Positions 27,086-35,078 of a stretch of 64,000 nucleotides of DNA are shown here, one piece after another. Below the pieces are notes generated by a model. That model saw only the letters and a list, made by a program, of their open reading frames with translations, made no database searches and was not told the origin of the DNA. A program made the translations under genes and the position numbers. The number at the start of each line of letters is the position of its first letter. The stretch's first letter is position 1. The stretch comes from Streptomyces mayonensis (GTDB lineage: Bacteria; Actinomycetota; Actinomycetes; Streptomycetales; Streptomycetaceae): NCBI RefSeq assembly GCF_018982965.1, contig NZ_JACBYP010000007.1, positions 61,995-125,994 of the forward strand, in the 5' to 3' direction.

Positions 27086-28270
27086 GTGAACCGACCGTCG
27101 ATCGCCGTCATCGGCGCAGGCGTCATCGGACTCTCCGTCGCCCGGTCCCTGGCGTCGTCCGGCGCGCAGGTGACGATCTTCGAGCGCCACCGCATCGGCT
27201 CCGGAACCAGCTCCGGAACGTTCGCCTGGGTCAACTCCAACGGCAAGTCCCCGGCCTCGTACCACGAGCTGAACCTGGCCGGCATGCGCGAGCACGAGGA
27301 ACTGCAGCGGACGTCGCCCTCCGAGGCCCAGTGGTACCAGCAGACCGGCACCTACGAGTGGACCACGAAGCCGGAGGTCGCGGAGCGGTTGCAGGCCCGC
27401 GTGCAGCGGCTGACCGACGCCGGGTACCCCGTACGGAAGGTCACCGCCGACGAACTGCGCACCCGTATCCCGGAACTGCGCATCCACCCCCGCTCGTCCG
27501 AGATCGTGCACTTCCCGAGCGAGGGATACGTGGTCCCCAGCGTGCTGCTGGCCCGGCTGTGGTCGGAGGCCAGGAGCAACGGAGCCGAACTGCGCGCCCC
27601 CGTCGACGTCCTCGGCATCACCGAGGAGGCGGGCGGAGTCGCCCTGGAACTGAGCACCGGGGACACCTGGCGCGGCGACTACGTGGTGAGCGCCGTCGGG
27701 CGGTGGAGCGAGTCGGTCATGCGGACGCTCGGCAAGCAGTTCGCCATGATCGACCCGGACCTGCCCAACAAGTTCGCCTGCGGGTTCCTCGGCCACACCG
27801 ACCCGCAGTACGTCCAGTTGAGCTCCAACCTCATCACGCCCGAGCTGAACGTCCGGCCCGACGGCGGCGGACGGCTGCTGCTGCAGACACCGGACCTGGA
27901 CCACCGCGCGGACCCCGCCTACCAGGCGGACACCGGCGCGCTGATCGGCCGGCAGATGCTGGAACGGCTGAACCGGCTGTTCGACAACACGTCGGGCGCC
28001 CGCATCGAGCAGATCAAGGTCGGCCAGCGCGCACGGCCCGCCGACGGGCTGCCCGCGGTCGGCTTCGTTCCCGACTCCGCGCGCGTCTACCTCGTCGCCA
28101 CCCACAGCGGCATCACGCTGGCTCCCCTGCTGGGCAGGCTCGTCAGCGGCGAACTGCTGGACGGCACCCGCTCACCGCTGCTCCACGACTACGCCCCGGA
28201 CCGGCTCGTCGGCAAGACCGCCGCCGACTTCCCGAAGTTCGCGACGCTGCACTTTCCCGCGGCCCAGTGA
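27086..28270 (+). CDS. FAD-dependent amino-acid oxidoreductase (DAO family)
   Basis: A 394-residue flavoprotein of the D-amino-acid oxidase/dehydrogenase family. The FAD Rossmann motif VIGAGVIGLSVARSL is at residues 7-21, with the ribose-binding Glu in FERHRIGSGTSSGTF. The C-terminal THSGITLAPLLGRL contains the second FAD contact. GTG 27086 is the start, placed directly before the Rossmann strand. It follows the transporter and PLP enzyme by 173 bp of tandem repeats and ends before a strong terminator. It probably oxidises an imported amine or amino acid. Confidence 0.9.
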   Translation: MNRPSIAVIGAGVIGLSVARSLASSGAQVTIFERHRIGSGTSSGTFAWVNSNGKSPASYHELNLAGMREHEELQRTSPSEAQWYQQTGTYEWTTKPEVAERLQARVQRLTDAGYPVRKVTADELRTRIPELRIHPRSSEIVHFPSEGYVVPSVLLARLWSEARSNGAELRAPVDVLGITEEAGGVALELSTGDTWRGDYVVSAVGRWSESVMRTLGKQFAMIDPDLPNKFACGFLGHTDPQYVQLSSNLITPELNVRPDGGGRLLLQTPDLDHRADPAYQADTGALIGRQMLERLNRLFDNTSGARIEQIKVGQRARPADGLPAVGFVPDSARVYLVATHSGITLAPLLGRLVSGELLDGTRSPLLHDYAPDRLVGKTAADFPKFATLHFPAAQ

Positions 28271-28320
28271 ACACGGGCTGACGGGATGACCAGGGCGTCC
28301 GGAGGGCCGCCCGGCACGCA

Positions 28321-28363
28321 CGCCTCATCGATCACCGCGCGAGGTGATCGATGAGGCGGTTTT
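28321..28363 (+). terminator. Strong intrinsic terminator after the amino-acid operon
   Basis: A perfect 16-bp stem (cgcctcatcgatcacc, 28321-28336, with its complement at 28343-28358) and a 6-nt loop gcgcga are followed by TTTTATT. It lies 50 bp after the oxidase stop, just before a Zur-box-like site. Confidence 0.85.
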
Positions 28364-28365
28364 AT

Positions 28366-28380
28366 TGATAATGATTACCA
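28366..28380 (+). promoter_or_regulatory. Putative Zur box upstream of surface-anchored repeat genes
   Basis: TGATAATGATTACCA matches the Zur consensus at 12 of 15 positions, directly after the terminator and about 90 bp before the first repeat-protein gene. AT content rises sharply here. Confidence 0.6.
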
Positions 28381-28470
28381 TCCCGGTATAGCTTGTCGTG
28401 GTCACGCTCACTCTGTCTGCCTGCCGCACGGCGGTGCACGCGGTGAGCTGTCACGAATGGGGTGGGAAGC

Positions 28471-29733
28471 ATGAGGACGCTGACCCGTGTGGCGTGTGTG
28501 CTGGGAGCACTGTGTACGGCACTGGCAGGTCCGGTCCTGACGGCGGGCGGGGCGCACGCGGCAGCGGCGGACACCTCCGCCGGCGACGTACTCGACGAAC
28601 GCGTCGTCATCGACCGGGGACATGTCGACGCGGTCGCGCCGCGCATGGTCGACGGCCGGCTGCGGACGCTGTTCCGGGACAGCAGGACGAGCGACGTCGT
28701 CTGGCGCGAGCCCGGTTCGGTGATCATGCACCTCACGGCCGGGAGCAGGAACGTGGTGCCCGACCCCGCCGGCGGGTCGGCCTTCATCGGTGAGCCCGGG
28801 CAGGTCTACTACCTCCTCCCGCAGACCCAGGACCCCGCCCTCCTGTGGGCGGGATGGAGCACCGAGGCCTTCGAACCCTCCTCGGTCCAGGGCCGGTTCA
28901 GCTTCTCGTTGGACGAGGTCGAGGGACCGGGGAGCCTGCTGGTCTTCAACTGGTCGCCGTTCGGCGAACCCCTGATGCGCTTCGACTCCCGCGACGGGCT
29001 GCCGGACGCCTACGCGGTGCCGGCGGTGACGCACGAGCACGCCAACTGGGTCTTCACCGAACAGGGCGTCTACCGCATGACGTTCACCGTCGCCGCCACG
29101 CTGGCCACCGGCGAGGAAGTGAAGGACAGCCAGACGTACACGATGGCGGTCGGGGACGTGGATCCCGACGACGTGCCTCTGCCGGGCGACCCGGGCGACC
29201 CGGGCGGCGACCCCGGTGGCGTCCCGGGAGGAGACTCCGGCGGCGTCTCGGGCGGGGCCGGGGGTGGTGACTCCGGTGGGGGCTCCGGAGAGGCGACCGG
29301 CGGTGGGTCCGCCGGCGGCTCCGGCGGCTCCGGTGACTCCGGTGGAGTCGGTGGAGTCGGCGGCGGTGGCTCGGGCGGGGACTCCGGTGGGGCCGCCGGT
29401 GGCGGCAGTGGTGCCGCTTCGGGCGGGGACGCCGGCGGGGCCACCGGTGCGGTCGCGGGCGGCGGCTCGGACGGTGGCACGGGCACGAGCACGAGCGCAG
29501 GTACGGGCACGAGCACGAGCGCAGGTACGGGCACGAGCGCAGGAACGACTGCAGGTACGGGCACGGGGACGGGTCCTGCGGCCCGGGCGAGCGGGTCCGG
29601 CGGCGGGGAACTGGCGCGCACCGGGGCGGGAGCCGCCGTGCCGCTCGTCGTGGGAGGGGCGGGCGCCGTCCTGCTCGGAGCCGGTGCCCTGTACCTGGTC
29701 CGGCGGGGGCGGCCTGCGTCCGACGGCCGATGA
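28471..29733 (+). CDS. Sortase-anchored surface repeat protein A (one repeat domain, LARTG)
   Basis: A 420-residue exported wall protein. A signal peptide (about 1-33, ending AHA) is followed by one actinobacterial surface-anchored repeat (TIGR03769/choice-of-anchor-M type). Its order is VVIDRGHVDAVAP, SVIMHLTAG, FIGEPGQVYYLLPQTQ, VEGPGSLLVF, FDSRDGLPDA, THEHANWVFTEQGVYRMTF and YTMAVGDVDP. A roughly 150-residue Gly/Ser/Thr linker with repeats (GTGTSTSAGTGTSTSAGTG) follows. The C-terminus is a sorting signal: LARTG, a hydrophobic segment, then LVRRGR, fitting class E sortase LAxTG substrates. ATG 28471 has GGTGGGA 8 nt upstream; GTG 28462 is possible. His residues in GHVD and THEHANW could bind zinc; the family is linked to zinc-type ABC systems. 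Confidence 0.88.
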   Translation: MRTLTRVACVLGALCTALAGPVLTAGGAHAAAADTSAGDVLDERVVIDRGHVDAVAPRMVDGRLRTLFRDSRTSDVVWREPGSVIMHLTAGSRNVVPDPAGGSAFIGEPGQVYYLLPQTQDPALLWAGWSTEAFEPSSVQGRFSFSLDEVEGPGSLLVFNWSPFGEPLMRFDSRDGLPDAYAVPAVTHEHANWVFTEQGVYRMTFTVAATLATGEEVKDSQTYTMAVGDVDPDDVPLPGDPGDPGGDPGGVPGGDSGGVSGGAGGGDSGGGSGEATGGGSAGGSGGSGDSGGVGGVGGGGSGGDSGGAAGGGSGAASGGDAGGATGAVAGGGSDGGTGTSTSAGTGTSTSAGTGTSAGTTAGTGTGTGPAARASGSGGGELARTGAGAAVPLVVGGAGAVLLGAGALYLVRRGRPASDGR

Positions 29734-29783
29734 AGCGCGGCGGGCCGAGGGCGCGCCGTTGTCGAGGAAGGGAATGGGGCACG

Positions 29784-31439
29784 GTGGGTACGTTCAAGGA
29801 TCGTCGATGGGCCGCGGCCGCACTGGGATCCGTGGTCCTGGCCGTCGGTGCGGCACCCGCGGCGACGGCGGACTCGGTCAAGGCGGGCGCCGACGGCTCC
29901 CGGGCCCTCGGGCCGGCCGGGGTGGTCGTGGCGTTGGAGGACGACACGCTGTCCCTGGACCTGAGGCAGCCGGGCGCGCGGGACGGGGCCGACCTGGAAG
30001 TCGGCGCGGAGTCCCGGACCACGGTTCCCGGGGGTGGTCGGTACGACTTCCTCGGCAGTCCCGGAAGTTCCGTGTGGCTGCTGGGAGGCACGGAGGCCGG
30101 GACGGGTGCCGCAGCGGCGGTCCCGGAGTGGGACACGACCGCCGTTCCGGCCGGGAGCGTCCAGGACGGCACCGTCGAATGGGCGCTGACCGGCGTGCAC
30201 GGCCCGGGCGACGTGACCGTGTTCGAACCGTCGGCGGACACCGGTCCGCAGGTGCTGTTCGACAGCCGCGACGGGGTGCCGGACGCGCGGACGCTGGCCG
30301 CGGGGGACACCGGCGCGGCCGTCTGGGCCTTCACGGCGCCGGGGGAGTACCGGATCACGTCCCAGGCGTCCGCGCGGCTCACGTCCGGCACCGGCACCAC
30401 CGCCACGGCGGAGTGGACGGTGACCGTCGCGGGCGAGGAGGCGCAGGACACGGCCGCCCCAGGGCCGACGCCCGCAGCGCCGCCGTCACCCGGTGACACG
30501 GAGCCGGCGCGGCGCCCGGCCGCCGCCGCGGAGACCACCGCTGCCCGAAGCGCCGGCGACACGGCGAAGACGGACGTCCGCACCGAGAAGATCGTCATCG
30601 ACGACGGCCATGTGGACGCGGTCGCCGGGAAGATGGTGAACGGCGCGCTGCGCACGCTCTTCAAGGACAGCCGCGACCCGTCCGGCATCGTGTGGCGCGA
30701 GCCGTCGTCCGTCGTGATGCACGTCAAACCGCAGGCGAAACAGCAAGTGCCGGCGGGCAGTTCCTACTCGTTCCTGGGGCGGTCCGGGACGGACTTCTGG
30801 CTGATACCCCAGGTGCAGCAGCAAGGGGTCGTCTGGGCCGGCTGGAACACCGAGGACCTGACCGCCAAGGATCTGAAGGGTCCCGTCGACCTGGCGCTCA
30901 CGAAGGTGAGCGGCCCCGGGACCCTCGCGGTCTGGGAGACCGCCGGGCTGGGGACGCCGGAAGTGATCTACAACAGCAAGGACGGGCTGCCGGACGGCCA
31001 GAAGGTCGACCTCGGTGTCCACGCCCACGCCAACTGGGCCTTCAGCAAGGAGGGAACCTACAAGGTGACCTTCAGGCTCCGCGGCACCCTCGCGTCGTCG
31101 GGCAGGACCGCTTCGGACACCCGTACCTACACGTTCGCGGTGGGGGACGTCGACCCGGGCAAGGTGACCCCGGGCGGCGATGGGACGGACGGTGGCTCCA
31201 CGGCCGCCCCCGGCGCGGGCGGGGGCGGGGCGGGTGCCGGCGCGGACGGCGCCGCGCCCTCCGCCGGTGTCCCCGGCCCGGACGCCGCGGCCGACGGCGG
31301 TGGAAGCCTCGCCCACACCGGCTCGGAGGGCACGCTGCCGCTCGCGCTGGCCGCGGGGACGTTGGTGGTCGTGGGCGCGGCTGTGACCGTCCTGGGGCGC
31401 AAGAGGCGCGGAGCGGCAGTGGAGACGCATGTCACGTGA
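29784..31439 (+). CDS. Sortase-anchored surface repeat protein B (two repeat domains, LAHTG)
   Basis: A 551-residue wall protein. GTG 29784 is preferred because GAGGAAGGGA lies just upstream and it gives a compact signal peptide (MGTFKDRRWAAAALGSVVLA). An ATG at 29730, overlapping the previous stop, would add 18 Arg-rich residues. Two repeat units follow. The first (residues about 35-215) is degenerate: it keeps YDFLGSPGSSVWLLGG, HGPGDVTVFEP and FDSRDGVPDA but lacks the GHVD and HxHxNW histidines. The second (about 245-445) is complete, with IDDGHVDAV, YSFLGRSGTDFWLIPQ and VHAHANWAFSKEGTYKVTF. A Gly-rich linker, LAHTG, a hydrophobic helix and GRKRRG end the protein. Confidence 0.87.
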   Translation: MGTFKDRRWAAAALGSVVLAVGAAPAATADSVKAGADGSRALGPAGVVVALEDDTLSLDLRQPGARDGADLEVGAESRTTVPGGGRYDFLGSPGSSVWLLGGTEAGTGAAAAVPEWDTTAVPAGSVQDGTVEWALTGVHGPGDVTVFEPSADTGPQVLFDSRDGVPDARTLAAGDTGAAVWAFTAPGEYRITSQASARLTSGTGTTATAEWTVTVAGEEAQDTAAPGPTPAAPPSPGDTEPARRPAAAAETTAARSAGDTAKTDVRTEKIVIDDGHVDAVAGKMVNGALRTLFKDSRDPSGIVWREPSSVVMHVKPQAKQQVPAGSSYSFLGRSGTDFWLIPQVQQQGVVWAGWNTEDLTAKDLKGPVDLALTKVSGPGTLAVWETAGLGTPEVIYNSKDGLPDGQKVDLGVHAHANWAFSKEGTYKVTFRLRGTLASSGRTASDTRTYTFAVGDVDPGKVTPGGDGTDGGSTAAPGAGGGGAGAGADGAAPSAGVPGPDAAADGGGSLAHTGSEGTLPLALAAGTLVVVGAAVTVLGRKRRGAAVETHVT

Positions 31440-31446
31440 ATCGTAA

Positions 31447-31461
31447 TGACAATCGTTTTCA
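31447..31461 (+). promoter_or_regulatory. Putative Zur box upstream of anchored-repeat transporter genes
   Basis: TGACAATCGTTTTCA, 12 of 15 matches to the Zur consensus, lies 8 bp after the protein-B stop and 52 bp before ATG 31513. The surrounding 40 bp are AT-rich, as expected for a promoter, suggesting a second Zur-controlled unit starts here. Confidence 0.6.
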
Positions 31462-31512
31462 ATAATGCCAGAATGGTCCGGCCAAACGAACGCTCCACCC
31501 TGGAAGGCACTC

Positions 31513-33309
31513 ATGACACTGTTCCTGGGACGCGTCCCCCGACGCGTCCCCCGACGCGCCCGCCGCGCGCTCTCGCTGCTGTCGTTGGGAGGTGTGCTCG
31601 CCCTGGCGGTCGCCGCGCCCGCGGAGGCGGCCCCCGGCCCGGCCGAGGGCCGCACGGTGCTGGGTGCCGGTCAGCACGTCGACGCCGTGTACCCGGTGCT
31701 CAAGGGCGAGGACCTGACCATCCGTTCACTGACGGACGACGGTGAGGCCGACCCCGACGACGTGGCCCTGCACATACCCGACACCAAGACCTCCCACATC
31801 AAGCTGCCGGACGAGTACGCCTTCCTCGGCGAACCGGGCTCCGACGCCTGGATCAGCCCGCAGACCCAGGACATGTCCGTCGTCTGGCCGGGCTGGTCCT
31901 TCGAGGGCATCCCCAACGGCAAGCTCAAGGGCACCGTCAGCATGGCCTTCGAGGGCTTCGCCTACGCCGGCGAGGCGAAGTCGCCGACCTTCGCGGTCAC
32001 CCAGCCCGGCGGGTTCGGCAACAAGAAGGTCAGCCAGCTCATCGTCCCCGGCTCGGCGTTCGGCGAGGTGTCGGGAGAGGTCGGCTCCCACACGCACGCC
32101 AACTGGATCTTCACCGACGAGGGCACCTACGACATCGACTTCGGCGTCCGTGCCACACTCGCCGGCGGCAAGGAGGTGGAGGACACCGCCACCGTGCGCT
32201 TCATCGTCGGCGACGTGCCCGACGAGCAGGACGCCCCCGAGCCCCAGAAGGTCCGCCACTACAGCGAGGGTGCCGACAAACTGCTGGTCACCCCGAGCAA
32301 GGTGGACGCGGAGTATTTCGTCGGACAGACCGTCAACCTGACCGCCGCCTCGGACAAGGCCGGGAAGGACGCCGACTACCGCTGGTACGTGAAGAAGAAG
32401 GGTGAGAGCACCTTCACCGAGGATCCCGAGCAGCGGACGGCGGTCTACACGACGAAGCCCGACCGTGCCGTCGACGGCACGCAGGTCTACGCGGAACTCG
32501 TCGAGGACGGCAAGGCTGTGCAGACCTCGGAGCAGACCACGGTGCACGTGCGCGCACTGGATCCCACCACACGGCTCACGGTGACCCCGGACAAGAAGAC
32601 GTACCAGGTGGGTGACACCGCCCGGTTCACCTCCGCGCAGAGCCCGGAGACCGAGGACGAGCACTACCACTGGTACCTCAAGCGCCAGGGCGAGAGCGCC
32701 TACGAGTGGATCGAGGAGTCCAGGCTCGCCGACCAGGAACTCCCGGTCACCGACGACCTCGACGGTGCCCAGGTCGTCGCCCGGCTCTTCAACGCCGACC
32801 ACGCCGTACTCGCCGAGTCCGCTCCCCTGACCCTCTCGGTCGACAAGGGCGCCCAGGCGTCCCCGGTCGCCGTCGAGGTCGACCAGGACGCCGAACAGCA
32901 CCGGGCCGGTGCCAAGGCCACGTTCACGGCGCGGGTGAGCAACGCTCCGAAGGACTACTCCGTCTCGTGGTCGGTGCGGCAGAACGCGGAGAACCCCTTC
33001 AACGAGGTCACCGGCGTCCGGGGCACGACGATGGAGCAGAAGGTGCCCGCCGACTGGAACGGCGCGCAGGTCCTGGCGTCAGTCAAGGACGGCGACGGGA
33101 AGGTGGTCGCCGAAGGCACCGTGGCGGTGCTCGACGTGGCGGACGGCAAGAAGTCCGGGACCCGGCAGACCGCGGCCTCCGACCAGGACGCGTCGGACTC
33201 GTCGGGAACCGCCGCCTGGTGGACGGCCGGAGCCGTCATCCTGGTGGCCGCGGCGGCCGTCGCCGTCTGGTTCGTACGACGCCGTGGGCGCGGAGCCACG
33301 GCCGCATAA
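31513..33309 (+). CDS. Membrane-anchored surface repeat protein C (TIGR03773-like)
   Basis: A 598-residue exported protein. The start ATG 31513 follows GGAAGG; an in-frame ATG at 31465 lies too close to the Zur-box-like site to be likely. The signal peptide is very basic (RVPRRVPRRARRAL). The repeat domain covers residues about 40-235 (LGAGQHVDAVYP, YAFLGEPGSDAWISPQTQDM, GWSFEGIPNG, VGSHTHANWIFTDEGTYDI, VRFIVGDVP). About three Ig-like modules follow, spaced near 90 residues, each with (V/L)xVTPxK...GxTxxxTA and DADYRWYVKKKGEST-type strands. The end is one helix (AAWWTAGAVILVAAAAVAVW) and RRRGRG without an LAxTG motif. It probably presents the repeat domain well above the membrane. Confidence 0.87.
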   Translation: MTLFLGRVPRRVPRRARRALSLLSLGGVLALAVAAPAEAAPGPAEGRTVLGAGQHVDAVYPVLKGEDLTIRSLTDDGEADPDDVALHIPDTKTSHIKLPDEYAFLGEPGSDAWISPQTQDMSVVWPGWSFEGIPNGKLKGTVSMAFEGFAYAGEAKSPTFAVTQPGGFGNKKVSQLIVPGSAFGEVSGEVGSHTHANWIFTDEGTYDIDFGVRATLAGGKEVEDTATVRFIVGDVPDEQDAPEPQKVRHYSEGADKLLVTPSKVDAEYFVGQTVNLTAASDKAGKDADYRWYVKKKGESTFTEDPEQRTAVYTTKPDRAVDGTQVYAELVEDGKAVQTSEQTTVHVRALDPTTRLTVTPDKKTYQVGDTARFTSAQSPETEDEHYHWYLKRQGESAYEWIEESRLADQELPVTDDLDGAQVVARLFNADHAVLAESAPLTLSVDKGAQASPVAVEVDQDAEQHRAGAKATFTARVSNAPKDYSVSWSVRQNAENPFNEVTGVRGTTMEQKVPADWNGAQVLASVKDGDGKVVAEGTVAVLDVADGKKSGTRQTAASDQDASDSSGTAAWWTAGAVILVAAAAVAVWFVRRRGRGATAA

Positions 33310-33448
33310 CGGCCACGCCCGCACCAGTACCAGTCAGTTCCAGCACCAGCGCGGGGACGCCTGCTCCGCTCGGCCGGCGGGCGTCCCGGCGCACCGGGCC
33401 GAACGGCCACCGGCCGTTCAGCACCGTACTCCTTGTCCTCCCTCCCCA

Positions 33449-33487
33449 GGCAGCGCCGGGTCCCCCCCCCGGCGACCCGGCGCTGCC
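33449..33487 (+). terminator. GC-rich hairpin (possible attenuator) before the zinc-binding-protein gene
   Basis: A perfect 13-bp stem (GGCAGCGCCGGGT, 33449-33461, and its complement 33475-33487) with a 13-nt C-rich loop ends 22 bp before ATG 33510. A second stem (GGGACGCC/GGCGTCCC) lies about 70 bp upstream. There is no U-tract, so it could tune expression between protein C and the transporter rather than stop it fully. Confidence 0.5.
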
Positions 33488-33509
33488 CCTGCCACCGGAG
33501 TTGCCTTCC

Positions 33510-35078
33510 ATGCATGTGCCCCGATCGGCAAGGCGGGCGCTGGTCGTGCTCGCCCTGCTCGCCGTGACCGCGACCGGCTGCAAGGGCCACGCCCGGTCGG
33601 GCGCGGACGAGAACCCCGACGCCGCCCTGCGCGTGGTGACCACCACCGAGATCCTGGCCGACCTGGTCCGGCAGGTCGGCGGGGACCGGGTCCACGTCGA
33701 CTCCATCGTTCCGCCGGGCGGCGACCCGCACTCGTACGAGCCCACTCCGGCGGACGCGGACGCGGTGTCCAAGGCCGACGTGACCTTCACCAACCACCTG
33801 CTGCTCGAGGAACACGCACTGATCAAGACGATCGACTCCAACGCGAGGAAGGGCGCCCCGAACGTGTCGCTCGCCGAGGCGTCCGAGACGTACGGGGCCA
33901 ACGTGATCCCGCTGGTCGAGGACGTCGGCCTGGACGTCATCTGGCTGGGGCTGCGGGTCCGCGGCGAGGGCGAGGAACGCGGGGCGACCCGCTCCTCCGA
34001 CGTGCAGCTCTCCGCGACCGACGTCGAAGGCCCCGGTGACCTCGTGGCCTACCTGACGGAGTCGCTGGGGCAGCCGAACGTCTACTTCGACTCGTCGGAC
34101 GGTCTCACCGCGGAGGACACCACCTCACTGCCCCCGGCCGCGCACACCCACCTGAACTGGGCCTTCACCGAGCCCGGTGTCTACCGGCTGACCCTCGAGG
34201 CCCGGTTGAAGAACGCGGGCGCCGAGGCCGAGCCGGTCGGTGAGGGCACCTTCACCTTCGCGGCGGGGGTCGACCCGCACACCGTGGCGGACTCCGGGGA
34301 CACCATTCTCGGCGACGGCCACACCGACCTGACCGTCAACATCGACTCGGGCCGGATGTCGGCCTTCACCGACTCGCGCACCGACGGCGAGAAGCAGGAG
34401 GAGATCCCGCCCGGCGACGTCGTCATCGACGTGCCGAACCGGGCGCTGGACAAGGTGCCTGCGGGGAAGCAGTTCTCCTTCCTCGGCGAGCCCGGTGCCG
34501 AGATCTACCAGCTGCCCCAGGCAGTGCTGGGCAAGCACGTGCACGGGGAGATCGACCCGCACCTGTGGCAGGACGTGGAGAACGCCAAGGCGTACGCGCA
34601 GCTGATGCGCGACACGCTGAAGAAGGAGGACCCGCGGGGCGCCGAGGAGTACGACGCCCACACCCGTTCCTACGAACGGGAACTGGACGAGCTGGACGCC
34701 TACGTGGCGAAGCGGATCGGCGGCATACCTTCCGACAAGCGGCAACTGGTCACCACCCACGACGCCTTCGGCTACCTGGCCGACGCCTACGGAATGTCGG
34801 TCGCCGGGTTCGTCGCGCCCAATCCGGCCCAGGAACCCAGCGCGGACGACGTGCGGAAACTGTCCCGCACCATCGGGAACCTCAAGATCCCGGCCGTGTT
34901 CATGGAACCCAACCTCGTGCAGCGATCCACCGTCCTGGGCCAGGTCGCGGACGACCAGGACGTGAAGGTGTGCATGCTCTACGGCGACGCCTTCGACGAC
35001 GACGTGCGGCACTACACCGACATGATGCGCCACAACGCCGATGAGCTCGCGTCGTGCCTCGGAGGTGAGAAGAAGTGA
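33510..35078 (+). CDS. Anchored-repeat ABC transporter, ZnuA-like binding lipoprotein with inserted repeat
   Basis: A 522-residue lipoprotein (lipobox ending TATGC, Cys24). Residues 40-137 are the N-lobe of a ZnuA/TroA-family cluster-A-I metal-binding protein (TTTEILADLVRQVGGDRVHV, PPGGDPHSYEPTPAD with H74). The C-lobe resumes at 341 (HVHGEIDPHLWQDVENAKAY, H351; TTHDAFGYLADAYG, H417; CMLYGDAF, D493), giving a plausible His-His-His-Asp zinc site. Between them, residues 138-340 are surface-repeat sequence in permuted order: second half first (EGPGDLVAY, YFDSSDGL, AHTHLNWAFTEPGVYRL), then the first half of another unit (GDGHTDLTVN, FSFLGEPGAEIYQLPQ). This matches the anchored repeat-type SBP family (TIGR03772). 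The insertion replaces the usual His-rich loop. Confidence 0.9.
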   Translation: MHVPRSARRALVVLALLAVTATGCKGHARSGADENPDAALRVVTTTEILADLVRQVGGDRVHVDSIVPPGGDPHSYEPTPADADAVSKADVTFTNHLLLEEHALIKTIDSNARKGAPNVSLAEASETYGANVIPLVEDVGLDVIWLGLRVRGEGEERGATRSSDVQLSATDVEGPGDLVAYLTESLGQPNVYFDSSDGLTAEDTTSLPPAAHTHLNWAFTEPGVYRLTLEARLKNAGAEAEPVGEGTFTFAAGVDPHTVADSGDTILGDGHTDLTVNIDSGRMSAFTDSRTDGEKQEEIPPGDVVIDVPNRALDKVPAGKQFSFLGEPGAEIYQLPQAVLGKHVHGEIDPHLWQDVENAKAYAQLMRDTLKKEDPRGAEEYDAHTRSYERELDELDAYVAKRIGGIPSDKRQLVTTHDAFGYLADAYGMSVAGFVAPNPAQEPSADDVRKLSRTIGNLKIPAVFMEPNLVQRSTVLGQVADDQDVKVCMLYGDAFDDDVRHYTDMMRHNADELASCLGGEKK

